NCBI RefSeq assembly: GCF_002368035.1
Contig: NZ_AP018222.1
Span: 2,568,471 to 2,632,470 of the forward strand
Direction: 5' to 3'
DNA: 64,000 bases
From: Nostoc linckia NIES-25
Lineage (GTDB): Bacteria > Cyanobacteriota > Cyanobacteriia > Cyanobacteriales > Nostocaceae
The position numbers and the translations under genes were made by a program. Below, in pieces: positions 52,318 to 60,435 of this stretch (position 1 is the first letter of the stretch; each line of letters starts with the position of its first letter). The notes beneath the pieces were generated by a model. It was not told the DNA's origin and did no database searches. It was given only the letters and a program-made list of their open reading frames with translations.

Positions 52318-52461
52318 CAGGACTTACGCAAAAGATAACGAAAGTAGCGGTAATACCCTGCGGGTTCGCTCTTAGCGTTCTCGCAGAGTAGCCGCTGTGC
52401 GTCTACATGAATTACCGCAACGCTTGAATAAGGTTTTCAGTCACATATTGCGTAAGTCCTG
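52318..52461. mobile_element. Element M1, copy 4
   Basis: 144 bases with ends CAGGACTTACGCAA and TTGCGTAAGTCCTG and exact 5-bp duplication TTTCC (52313-52317 and 52462-52466). In inverse orientation it matches M1 copy 1 almost base for base, so both moved recently. Confidence 0.88.
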
Positions 52462-52597
52462 TTTCCTTGAAATCAGCTGTAATTAGAGGCTATTTATAAA
52501 GTCAAAATAAAATTATTGTAGGGGAGCCAGTGCGTTGGGCGGGTTAAGAGACTTGTTCGCGAAGCGTCTCGCTCCAGAAGCAACTGGCGTTGTGTTA

Positions 52598-52751
52598 ACG
52601 TGAGTTCGACGGCTCTAAAAACCCCACTTCCATTCCTCTCCCCCACAGGGAGAGAGGCTTTGAAACCCTAATTTTTTCCTTGGAAACTAAAAATATTTCT
52701 GCCCCTCTCCGCCTCGGAGAGGGGTTGGGGAGAGGTTCATCGAACTCACGT
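52598..52751. mobile_element. Small inverted-repeat element M5
   Basis: 154 bases with perfect 12-bp ends ACGTGAGTTCGA and TCGAACTCACGT and a 7-bp duplication TGTGTTA (52591-52597 and 52752-52758; up to 9 bp if the ends are set shorter). It interrupts a GTTGTGTTAGGC repeat. No coding capacity. Confidence 0.78.
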
Positions 52752-52895
52752 TGTGTTAGGCGCGTATTTTGAGATTACTTGTCACGAAAAATATGAGATG
52801 AGCGCCTAACGCACCGCTATATAAGACGGTGCGTTAGGCTAAAGCCATAACACACCCTACTTAAGATTTATTTTATAAATGATCTTTTAATCTAC

Positions 52896-53960
52896 TTATT
52901 TAACAAATACTAATCCACTATATAAATGAAAAGCGGAGTCCCAATTAGTCTGTTCTCTACGAAATAGGTGAATGTGAGATTCAATTCGAGCCAACATTTC
53001 TGTCTGATCTAATGCTGTATCTGCAAAGGGTGTGAAATCTGACCAAGTTTTGACTTGAGGTAGTTGCTGCTCAATCCAATTTGATAAACTATTCCAATTA
53101 ATTCTGATTGTATTTTGGCTAGCTTGAGGAATGATTTCTAAACCTTGGTGAAATTCATAGCCGTTATCATAAAGTCGCAAAATAGAACGTCTACCAGGTA
53201 GGTGTAGATCGCAAAAATGAGTATAGTCTTGTGTTTGAGTTTTCCGTTCTAGTTTCCCGCGAGCATCAACATCTACAACTTGTTCAAAAATGGGCAAAAG
53301 TCCTACTACTCTTGCTGTAACTTCTGACCAATCAAAAGTTAAAGAACCTAGTTGATTTGTTTGATTCGAGCAAACAACAGTAGCTTTTAATTGAGATTCT
53401 GAAAAATATTTGACTTGAAAAACTTGAATTTGTTGAATGGCGGTTATTGTTGTCCAAAAACAGGGAATACCAGCTTGCTGTAGCTGTTCCCCATAAAATT
53501 TTAGTTCTCCCACTTGTCCAGTGCGGTAAAATTTCCAGCCGCGACTCGGTAGCATTAGCCGTGCGCTGTAAGGATCTATTTGCATAATCTGGGCAAATTT
53601 TCGAGATGCTTCTGCTTTTAGTTCGTTATTAAGAGGTTCTAAGATTAGCAGGCCAAGTTCGGTGTTACTAGCTTCGGATGTTGCTTTTGCAATGGCCCGT
53701 TGTCTTTGTTCTTGCTCAATTTCTTGCAGTCGCCGCAAACCTTGTCGTGCTAGCGTCACTATTCTAGGATTCCTCGTATCTCGCAGCAGCTGTCGATAAA
53801 TTTTTTCTGCATCTTCATACTTTCCAGATACTTCATGCAGCCTAGCGAGATAAAATTGCACCCAAGGATGTTCTGGCGATTCTTTTTGCAGCTGTTTGAG
53901 TAATTTAGCAGCTGTTTGATAGTCTTTATTGTCAAAGGCGATCGCAACTTGCTCAATCAT
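52896..53960 (-). CDS. TPR-repeat protein
   Basis: 354 residues. Two to three TPR helices lie in the first 95 residues (AIAFDNKDYQTAAKLLKQL in part, then WVQFYLARLHEVSGKYEDAEKIY in part). A basic linker (about 75-90) leads to a conserved domain of about 260 residues with RGWKFYRTGQVGELKFYG, quoted to 18, and repeated beta strands; this region looks like a cyanobacterial domain of unknown function. No signal or membrane segment. Its upstream neighbour on the same strand is rsmE, 54 bases away, so it may share that transcript. Confidence 0.78.
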   Translation of the reverse strand: MIEQVAIAFDNKDYQTAAKLLKQLQKESPEHPWVQFYLARLHEVSGKYEDAEKIYRQLLRDTRNPRIVTLARQGLRRLQEIEQEQRQRAIAKATSEASNTELGLLILEPLNNELKAEASRKFAQIMQIDPYSARLMLPSRGWKFYRTGQVGELKFYGEQLQQAGIPCFWTTITAIQQIQVFQVKYFSESQLKATVVCSNQTNQLGSLTFDWSEVTARVVGLLPIFEQVVDVDARGKLERKTQTQDYTHFCDLHLPGRRSILRLYDNGYEFHQGLEIIPQASQNTIRINWNSLSNWIEQQLPQVKTWSDFTPFADTALDQTEMLARIESHIHLFRREQTNWDSAFHLYSGLVFVK

Positions 53961-54014
53961 GTTTCAATCCACACTAGAGAAACATCTCACGTCTGCGCGT
54001 GATCTATAACTCAT

Positions 54015-54827
54015 TTATACTTCACAAGCTGCGGTAATCAAGGATAATGCTACTACTGGCGCTGTCACTGCTCTGAGGATACGACGACCAAGGGAAACAG
54101 GTTGAAATCCAACTGCGATCGCATTTTCAACTTCTTGTGTTGTCCATCCACCTTCTGGGCCTGTAGCAATAACAATTGTTTCTTGTCCTTTGTCATTTGT
54201 TATTTGTCCTTTGTCATTTGTTATTTGTCCTTTGTCATTTGTTATTTGTCCTTTGTCATTTGTCATTTGTCCTTTGTGGTGTAAGCAATCTTTTAAATGA
54301 GGAAAGTCACCACGAGCCACACAGATATATTGCTGGCTATTTGCCAATGACAAATGACAAGTGACTGATGACAAACCCGTGCTAAAAGCAACAGGTTCCA
54401 ATATTGTCGGCACGAACGAACGTTCTGATTGCTCGGCGGCTTCTGCTGCGATGCGCCGCCAGCGTTCGAGTTTTTGGGGACTGGGATGAAGTAAAGTGCG
54501 ATCGCTCAATACTGGTGCAATACAAGTTACTCCCAATTCCGTACAGCACCGCACGATTTCATCGAATCCATTACCTTTGGGTAACGCCACCATCAGCGTA
54601 ATTGATACAGGTAATTCAGTTTCTACTGAGATGGATTCTAAAACCTGTGCTTGTTCCCCTGCTAGCTGTGCCAACCACGATTTTCCTTTACCGTCCATTG
54701 CAATAAAGCGATCGCCTTCACGCAAGCGCAACACCCGCCCTAAGTAATGTTGCTGTTCTTTGGTGAGCAAAATTTGCTGTTGCTGGAGTTGAGAAGGTGC
54801 GATCGCAATTCTTTGCAGTTGAGACAT
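54015..54827 (-). CDS. rsmE: 16S rRNA m3U1498 methyltransferase with in-frame repeat insertions
   Basis: SAM-dependent SPOUT methyltransferase. The PUA-like N domain has HYLGRVLRLREGD and the C domain ATGPEGGWT and SLGRRILRAVTAPV, which form the SAM knot. The start is set at 54827 (MSQLQRIAI), since an earlier in-frame ATG at 54887 lies inside the upstream uma2 gene. At 270 residues it is longer than usual (about 230-250) because residues 184-219 are a TNDKGQI heptapeptide repeat coded by a 21-bp tandem repeat, and a second insert (SVTCHLSLANSQ) is coded by similar text. Both lie in a loop before the knot. It starts 13 bases after uma2 ends. Confidence 0.9.
   Translation of the reverse strand: MSQLQRIAIAPSQLQQQQILLTKEQQHYLGRVLRLREGDRFIAMDGKGKSWLAQLAGEQAQVLESISVETELPVSITLMVALPKGNGFDEIVRCCTELGVTCIAPVLSDRTLLHPSPQKLERWRRIAAEAAEQSERSFVPTILEPVAFSTGLSSVTCHLSLANSQQYICVARGDFPHLKDCLHHKGQMTNDKGQITNDKGQITNDKGQITNDKGQETIVIATGPEGGWTTQEVENAIAVGFQPVSLGRRILRAVTAPVVALSLITAACEV
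54176..54275. repeat. STRR inside rsmE
   Basis: Tandem 21-bp units (plus strand: TTTGTCATTTGTTATTTGTCC) in about four copies, a multiple of three and so in frame. A second patch with the same words is at 54340-54378. Confidence 0.9.
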
Positions 54828-54840
54828 TTTTTTGAATAAA

Positions 54841-55482
54841 TTACTCTGCTGTAGACATTTGCTGTCTAACCCAGCTACGGAAAGCACGAGTGGTTGCTAT
54901 TTGTCCTATTTTCTTGCTTTCTTGGATAAATCGCGGAATTTCTGCCACTAACACAGGCGCAAAAGTTGGACTACTTTCACTCTGGAAATATTGCCCATTG
55001 TTAAGGGTGTAAATTCTCAACACAGTTCCGTTGTACCGCCAGAATTCTGGGACTCCCATTGCAGCATAAACGATTAACTTGTTTATTTTGGATCTTGAAT
55101 ATTCTACTTCTAATACCAAATCTGGTGGTGGGTCTATATTCAGGTCGATATTTTCTTTGTTGCGGACTAAGACTTCATTTTGAATATAGTAACTACTGTC
55201 CGGCTCGGCTGCTTGCTCCAAATCATCCCGCGTCATAGTCAACGAGCCAGCACTTTTAACTTCAAAACCAAATTCTTCGCACAACACAAGCACAAAACCC
55301 TCAATTAGACGGTTTGAGTTCTCATGTGGCATCAGCGGGGTCATAATTTCTACTATTCCGTTGTCATAAGCTAGCCTCTTATTTCTCTCACATCCCATAT
55401 CTGCCAGCATCGCTTTGAAGGTTTGCCAGCTGATGTTTTGCAGCACATCCCTAGTTTCTGCGAATTTTGCTGTAGCGACCAT
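54841..55482 (-). CDS. Uma2-family putative endonuclease
   Basis: 213 residues with the restriction-like PD-(D/E)xK fold of the Uma2/DUF820 family. The core PPPDLVLEVEYSRSK (about 117-131) with Asp and Glu, and the later KLIVYAAMGVPEFWRYN, are its signature; AEPDSSYYIQN is the usual stretch before. These genes exist in very many copies in cyanobacteria, function unproven. The C terminus (about 170-213) is family-typical. It stands just upstream of rsmE. Confidence 0.87.
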   Translation of the reverse strand: MVATAKFAETRDVLQNISWQTFKAMLADMGCERNKRLAYDNGIVEIMTPLMPHENSNRLIEGFVLVLCEEFGFEVKSAGSLTMTRDDLEQAAEPDSSYYIQNEVLVRNKENIDLNIDPPPDLVLEVEYSRSKINKLIVYAAMGVPEFWRYNGTVLRIYTLNNGQYFQSESSPTFAPVLVAEIPRFIQESKKIGQIATTRAFRSWVRQQMSTAE

Positions 55483-55513
55483 AGTTCAATTTTCTTGTGG
55501 ATGTGTTACCTAA

Positions 55514-55848
55514 GGGAACTGCAAGAAATAAATTATCTAATATTGTGGGGTGGGCATCTTGCCATTGGTGTCAACTTAAGTTAAATGGCTTAACTGTCGG
55601 CTTCCTCGCCCGCCTAGAACTAAAGTTCAAGGCTAATAGCTGAAGTCTACTGAAGTAGACTCAAAAATTTTGGGTATATTTAGTCATCTTTAGATGACTT
55701 TTGCTATTAGCAAGGAACTTCAGTTCCTTGCGGGACAGCAGTTTTACGTTAAGTTGACAGCAATGGCATCTTGCCCGCCCAGTTTATATGGCGGGCGAGA
55801 CGCCCACCCCACAAGAGTTAATTGGATATTTTTTTATTTGTCAGCCCC
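55514..55848. mobile_element. Element M3, copy 2 (split by M2)
   Basis: Ends GGGAACTGCAAG and GTCAGCCCC are diverged from copy 1, but the interior (GCAAGAAATAAATTATC, GTGGGGTGGGC, GATATTTTTTTATTTG) matches it, and the 3-bp duplication TAA is kept (55511-55513 and 55849-55851). With M2 and one 9-bp duplicate removed it is 123 bases. Confidence 0.72.
55563..55765. mobile_element. Element M2, copy 4 (different interior)
   Basis: 203 bases with ends CATTGGTGTCAACTTAA and TTAAGTTGACAGCAATG and exact 9-bp duplication GCATCTTGC (55554-55562 and 55766-55774), inserted in an arm of the M3 hairpin. The interior differs from copies 1-3: it is a hairpin series (AGTCTACTGAAGTAGACT, AGTCATCTTTAGATGACT, GGAACTTCAGTTCC). 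Confidence 0.88.
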
Positions 55849-55932
55849 TAACTATAATATTAGGACTTACGCAAGAGAGACACAGATGTATTTATCTGCG
55901 CCTCTGTTTGATTTCATTTTCAATTTTCCAGC

Positions 55933-57849
55933 TTACGAAAGACTCTGGAAGTAAACTTCTAAGGCTTCAGTTACCAACTGAGTCATTGGCTTACCTTGGC
56001 TTTCGGATACATCTTTCAACTTGCCGTAGATCTCAGCTTTTAGATTTACGCGGTGGCGTGATTTGTTGGCACCATTAAATGTGCCAGGTTCGTAGGTGGC
56101 GCTAAATTCGCGGATGGCATCAAAACCAACGCGATCGCAAAAATCACCAAAGCTTTCTTTCGATTTCTTTGATTTCTTAAAGAAGACAAAAATTGGCTCT
56201 AGGACACTTTCTAAGTCGTTATGGTGCAGCTTCTCCACGTAAGGTTGTGCCAGTCGTGTCTGATTTGGCGTACCCCCTAGCCACAATTGGTAACTTTCTG
56301 GGGCGCTACCCACTAAGCCTAATTCCGCCATGTAGGGACGAGCGCAGCCGTTAGGACAGCCTGTCATCCTTACCACAAAATGTTCTTTTTGTAAACCTAA
56401 TTTATTCAACAGGACGCGAATTCGTTCCAAAATTCCTGGTATTGCGCGTTCTGATTCGGTAATTGCCAAGCCGCAGGTAGGCAAAGCAGGGCAAGCCATT
56501 GAATAGCGTTCTAAAGGTTCGATTTTACCAGGGTCAGAAACGATACCGTGACGGCTGAGAATTTCGTCGATAGTTTCTTTGTTACCTGGTTCGATATCGT
56601 AAAAAATCAAATTTTGGTGGGGTGTCAGGCGGATGGGCAAGTTAAACTGCTTGACAATTTCCCGTAAAGCGGTTTTGAGTTGAAACGCACCTTCATCTTT
56701 GATGCGACCATTGTCAATGGAAATTCCTAAGAATAGCTTGCCATCGCCTTGTTCGTTCCAGCCGAGGAAGTCATGATATTTCCACTCTGGTAGTGATTTC
56801 AAGGGTGTAAGTGGTTTGCCAAAGTATTCTTCAACTTGGGTACGGAATTTTTCTAAACCCCAATCGTTGATTAAATATTTTAATCTGGCGTGACGGCGGT
56901 CAGTGCGATCGCCATAATCTCTTTGGGTGGCTACAATCGCTTTTACTATGTCGTAAACGTCTTGTTTGGCTACATAGCAAATTGGATCTGCTAACCTAGC
57001 GAAAGTTTCTTCTTTGTTGTGCGTTCTGCCTAAGCCACCGCCAGCAAAGATATTAAATCCTTCTAATTCTCCCTTCTTATTGGTAATTACCACTAAAGTC
57101 AGGTCTTGAGAATATAAGTCAACCGAATTATCTCCCGGTACAGTCACGCAAACTTTGAATTTACGGGGCATGTAGTGAGTGCCGTAAATCGGTTCTTGAT
57201 TGTCATGAATAATTGTGCCATTGCCATTGCGCGATCGTGCTGCCGTCACCTCTGGATTTTCTTGGGCGCTAATTGCCTTTTCGCCATCTAACCAAATTTC
57301 GTAATAAGCGCCTGTTTGTGGGGTAAGCAAATCAGCAACATTCTGGGCATATTCCCAAGCATACTGGTACTCTGGGCGATTTTTAAACGGCGCTGGAGGA
57401 GCCATCACGTTGCGGTTAACGTCGCCGCAAGCCGCCAAAGTCGAACCCAGATTATTGACAATGGTCGCAATTGCTGTTCTAAGATTCTTCTTTAAAATTC
57501 CGTGCAGTTGGAAACCTTGACGGGTGGTGGCTCGTAATGTGTGGTTACCATACTCATCAGCGAGTTTATCTAAAGCCAGATACAGCTGCGGCGGCACCAA
57601 ACCACCGGGATTTTTCGTCCGCAGCATAAACTGGTAATCTTTCTCCTGTCCCTTAGTGCGGTTGTCGCGGTTATCCTGTTGATAAGAGCCGTGAAACTTC
57701 AACAGTTGCACAGCATTTTCACTAAAATGAGTAGTATCTTCAAGAATCTCAGTTGCTACAGGTTCGCGCAAAAAATTGCTATTTTCTTTAATTACTTCTA
57801 CTTTAGAAGGCTTACGGCTAGCGACGGGGGAAGGAGCAGAGTTAACCAT
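55933..57849 (-). CDS. sir: Ferredoxin-sulfite reductase
   Basis: Reduces sulfite to sulfide with six electrons from ferredoxin. 638 residues, normal for the family. Siroheme/4Fe-4S ligands are the Cys pairs in CPALPTCGLA and GCPNGCARPY. The substrate-binding basic patch is in RATTRQGFQLH, and GDVNRNVMAPP is the usual loop. The last 70 residues go beyond the catalytic fold (KSRHRVNLKAEIYGKLKDV, EALEVYFQSL), like a small ribbon-helix-helix type tail of some cyanobacterial forms; that is a noteworthy extension. It has its own upstream gap of 465 bases. Confidence 0.94.
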   Translation of the reverse strand: MVNSAPSPVASRKPSKVEVIKENSNFLREPVATEILEDTTHFSENAVQLLKFHGSYQQDNRDNRTKGQEKDYQFMLRTKNPGGLVPPQLYLALDKLADEYGNHTLRATTRQGFQLHGILKKNLRTAIATIVNNLGSTLAACGDVNRNVMAPPAPFKNRPEYQYAWEYAQNVADLLTPQTGAYYEIWLDGEKAISAQENPEVTAARSRNGNGTIIHDNQEPIYGTHYMPRKFKVCVTVPGDNSVDLYSQDLTLVVITNKKGELEGFNIFAGGGLGRTHNKEETFARLADPICYVAKQDVYDIVKAIVATQRDYGDRTDRRHARLKYLINDWGLEKFRTQVEEYFGKPLTPLKSLPEWKYHDFLGWNEQGDGKLFLGISIDNGRIKDEGAFQLKTALREIVKQFNLPIRLTPHQNLIFYDIEPGNKETIDEILSRHGIVSDPGKIEPLERYSMACPALPTCGLAITESERAIPGILERIRVLLNKLGLQKEHFVVRMTGCPNGCARPYMAELGLVGSAPESYQLWLGGTPNQTRLAQPYVEKLHHNDLESVLEPIFVFFKKSKKSKESFGDFCDRVGFDAIREFSATYEPGTFNGANKSRHRVNLKAEIYGKLKDVSESQGKPMTQLVTEALEVYFQSLS

Positions 57850-58314
57850 TAGACTTGTATAGTATTCTCAATAAAGCATTCGTGGACGCCGAATTCCAAG
57901 ATATTTAGTATCTTTTCGGCTAAATTATCCCCGGTAATCCGGCCGGAATAATGAGGAATATTTTGATTTTAACACGGCAAAAGTCGGCTTTATCAGCGAT
58001 CTAACACTTAACAAAACCTACTCTTGATGCAAAGTGCTGAGTAAAGTATAGAGTGATTGAATACTCTTTAGTTCAGCTTGATGATTAAAATTAATCAATT
58101 CAACGAAAAAAGAGTTTTTTCTCGGTAATTATAACGGTTTTGAGTTTACCTGAAGTAAGCCCAATAAGTAGGGTAGCACAGCTGTGCTACCCTATTCTCA
58201 ACATTTATCCTACCTGAGTTGATAGTGATGAAGTTTTTTTCACTCAGCCATAAATTGCAGCTAAGGTTTGCTTAAATATGAACTTTAATGACTGAGGAAT
58301 GTTTTGCTGAGTTT
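57850..58314. other. Intergenic region upstream of sir
   Basis: 465 bases. AT-rich text (58000-58130) probably carries the sir promoter. A perfect palindrome is at 58168-58195. Confidence 0.5.
58168..58195. repeat. Intact palindrome of the M2-target type
   Basis: GTAGGGTAGCACAGCTGTGCTACCCTAT, here given as GTAGGGTAGCACAG and its complement. Its centre ACAGCTGT is the same as that of the palindromes split by M2 at 26.1 and 30.7 kb, so it is an unoccupied site of that kind. It may also serve as a terminator for the minus-strand gene ending at 58315. Confidence 0.7.
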
Positions 58315-58854
58315 TTATTTGAAGCTATAGCCAATACCAGCGTTGATGGTAACAGCAGGTGTATCGCTATTTTGATAAGCATTAATTCCTACTTTAGTAT
58401 TAGTATAGACGAGGAAATTTTTAGCAACTTCCGATTCAACACCAGCGCCTAATACTACGGCATCTTTGTTACCTATAGGAGTTGCTGAACCATCTTTTTC
58501 TACAAAAGAATAACCACCTGTTAAATAGGCATTAGTTCTATTTGCAATTGGCACATCTACAGAAACTTCTGGAATAATCGCACTAGTTTGATCGCTCCAA
58601 AGAACATTTCCGCGTGCAGAAAATGGTGTATTTCCTAATTTCAGGCGACCTGTGACATTACCACCAAATGTGGCATCATCGTTAGTTCCTTGCCCGCCGC
58701 TAGTAACGCCAGCTGCAATACCAGCGCCAACATAACTAGCATCAGTACCCTTTTTGGTTTGGGCAGAAGCTTGACTAGGTGATAGAAGAACAGGAGCAAT
58801 TACTAAAGAAGATAATGCAGAAATTGTCAGAATAGACTTGAGTAAGCTTTTCAT
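58315..58854 (-). CDS. Secreted/outer-membrane beta-barrel-like protein
   Basis: 179 residues with a Sec signal peptide (MKSLLKSILTISALSSLVI in part, then SPSQASAQ, cleavage after about residue 31). The mature part has alternating short strands, for example GAGIAAGVTSG, GRLKLGNTPFSARGN, YLTGGYSF and ends NAGIGYSFK, with the terminal Phe-Lys of outer-membrane barrels. The start ATG at 58854 is chosen because an upstream TTG (58866) adds only four residues. About eight strands would give a small barrel. The role is unknown. Confidence 0.75.
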   Translation of the reverse strand: MKSLLKSILTISALSSLVIAPVLLSPSQASAQTKKGTDASYVGAGIAAGVTSGGQGTNDDATFGGNVTGRLKLGNTPFSARGNVLWSDQTSAIIPEVSVDVPIANRTNAYLTGGYSFVEKDGSATPIGNKDAVVLGAGVESEVAKNFLVYTNTKVGINAYQNSDTPAVTINAGIGYSFK

Positions 58855-59246
58855 AATTGTGACCAAATTTTGTATTTTTTACTGTTATATTCCCAGTCGA
58901 AAGCTTAGTAAAAATGTTCCAGATCGTTTTGGAATTTTCTTAAGTAGCTGTTGCGATCTCTGTACCAGATTTAAGAACAATTAGATGAATATTTTTCTAG
59001 AAAATGTTATAATTACACTTAATTTTTCGACGATTCCCAATTTTCTATCTAAAAAGCAGACGCTTTTAAAAGTGGCATAGTTAGGGGAACTAAAAATTAG
59101 CTGCAATCTAGTTGAACAACAGCCACTCAACTGATTTTTTCTGTTGCGTTTCACATCGGGTGAAAAAGTAGCGTGTAGCATCTGTGGCAACAAGCTAGAG
59201 AGTAAATCTATAAAGTTAATTTTTAGCAATTATTGGAGATTGAATA
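58855..59246. other. Divergent intergenic region
   Basis: About 390 AT-rich bases between divergent genes. No repeat or RNA recognised; promoters for both neighbours expected. Confidence 0.45.
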
Positions 59247-60188
59247 ATGCTAACCGCTGCAAAAACGTTGTCTGGTTTGATGGGTTTATGTGTCGGTGAT
59301 GCATTGGGTGTGCCAGTGGAGTTTACTAGCCGTGCAGAACGAATCAAATCTCCAGTGACAACTATGTTGGGTTATGGCACATGGAATCAACCGCCGGGAA
59401 CTTGGTCAGATGACAGTTCTTTGAGCTTTTGCTTGGCAGAAAGTCTTTGTAGGGGGTATTTCCTAGAAGCCATAGCTAATTCCTTCTGGCGCTGGTACAA
59501 GGAAGCTTACTGGACTCCTCGTGGCGATGTCTTTGATATCGGTCAAACGACTCATACAGCACTGATGCGTTTGAAACAGGGAGTTGTACCCCATCAGGCG
59601 GGTGGCAAAGTTGAAAATAGTAATGGCAATGGTTCCTTGATGAGAATCTTGCCGATGGCTTATTGTCACAGAAGCTTAACTTTAAGCGAATTGATAGCGC
59701 GGGTGCATGATGTTTCAGCAATTACCCATGCCCATGCGCGATCGCAAATGGCCTGCGGCATATATATTAGTATTGCAGTATCCTTACTCGAAGGCGCTGA
59801 CCTCCAAACTGCTTATCTCCAAGGATTACAAGATATCCAGCCAATTTATTCTGCGCGGGAATTTTTGTTAGAAAAGCCGCATTTTGGCAGAGTTTTCAGT
59901 GGTGAGATTGCCAAATTACCAGTAGAAGAGATTAATTCTGGCGGCTACGTGATTGATACCTTAGAGTCATCCCTATGGTGTTTGTTAAATAGCTCATCTT
60001 ATTCTGAGGCGGTACTCAAAGCTGTTAACTTAGGCGGAGATACGGATACTACCGCCGCCGTCACCGGAGGGTTAGCGGGAATTTACTACGGCGTGGAAAA
60101 TATTCCCCAACAATGGATAAATCAAATTGCCCGCAAACAGGACATTATCTACTTGGCAGAACGTTTTGCCAGGGCTGTTTACGCTTAA
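59247..60188 (+). CDS. ADP-ribosylglycohydrolase family protein (DraG-like)
   Basis: 313 residues, all-helical fold. The two metal-binding Asp clusters are present: GTWSDDSSLSF (about 50-60) and GGDTDTTAAVTGG (about 261-273); GLCVGDALGVPVEF is the usual N-terminal motif. Members remove ADP-ribose from proteins or small molecules; DraG itself activates nitrogenase reductase in some diazotrophs, but many cyanobacterial homologues have other, unknown targets. Its presence fits a diazotroph without proving it. The gene stands alone on the plus strand with an STRR after its stop. Confidence 0.86.
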   Translation: MLTAAKTLSGLMGLCVGDALGVPVEFTSRAERIKSPVTTMLGYGTWNQPPGTWSDDSSLSFCLAESLCRGYFLEAIANSFWRWYKEAYWTPRGDVFDIGQTTHTALMRLKQGVVPHQAGGKVENSNGNGSLMRILPMAYCHRSLTLSELIARVHDVSAITHAHARSQMACGIYISIAVSLLEGADLQTAYLQGLQDIQPIYSAREFLLEKPHFGRVFSGEIAKLPVEEINSGGYVIDTLESSLWCLLNSSSYSEAVLKAVNLGGDTDTTAAVTGGLAGIYYGVENIPQQWINQIARKQDIIYLAERFARAVYA

Positions 60189-60435
60189 AGTTAAGAGTTA
60201 GGAGTTAAGAATTAAGAGTTAGGAGTTAAGAGTGAGGAGTTAGGAGTTAAGAGTTATAAATTACGTCTGATGTGAATTATCCAAATCAACGAAATATCAA
60301 GGATTGTGCGCCCTGTAGAGACGTTGCAGTGCAACGTTTCTACAACGATAAATCAGGGGTTTTAGCGTCTAATCCACATAATGCGTAAATTATGAAATTT
60401 TTAACTCCTCACTCCTCACTCCTCACTCCTCACTT
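60189..60435. repeat. STRR arrays around a palindrome
   Basis: TTAGGAG/TTAAGAG units (60190-60255) on one side, their complements ACTCCTC (60400-60433) on the other, and in between a palindrome GTAGAGACGTTGCAGTGCAACG at 60315-60336. The arrays make an inverted arrangement between convergent genes. Confidence 0.8.

Larger units (their letters stand above)
51938..52895. other. Long repeat-rich intergenic region
   Basis: 958 bases. The first 370 bases are AT-rich unique sequence; then M1 copy 4 (52318-52461), a GCGTTGGGC-type palindromic region, M5 (52598-52751) and palindrome text GCGCCTAACGCACCG...GGTGCGTTAGGC (52802-52840). No gene is supported. Confidence 0.6.
55483..55932. other. Intergenic region filled by nested elements
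   Basis: 450 bases between sir and uma2, nearly filled by M3 copy 2 with M2 copy 4 inside it, followed by a half M1 end (TAGGACTTACGCA at 55861-55873). Confidence 0.7.

Noticed and set aside
54102..54364. Hydrophobic plus-strand frames opposite rsmE
   Set aside because: They are the reverse reading of the TNDKGQI repeat (FVICYLS type) and not genes.
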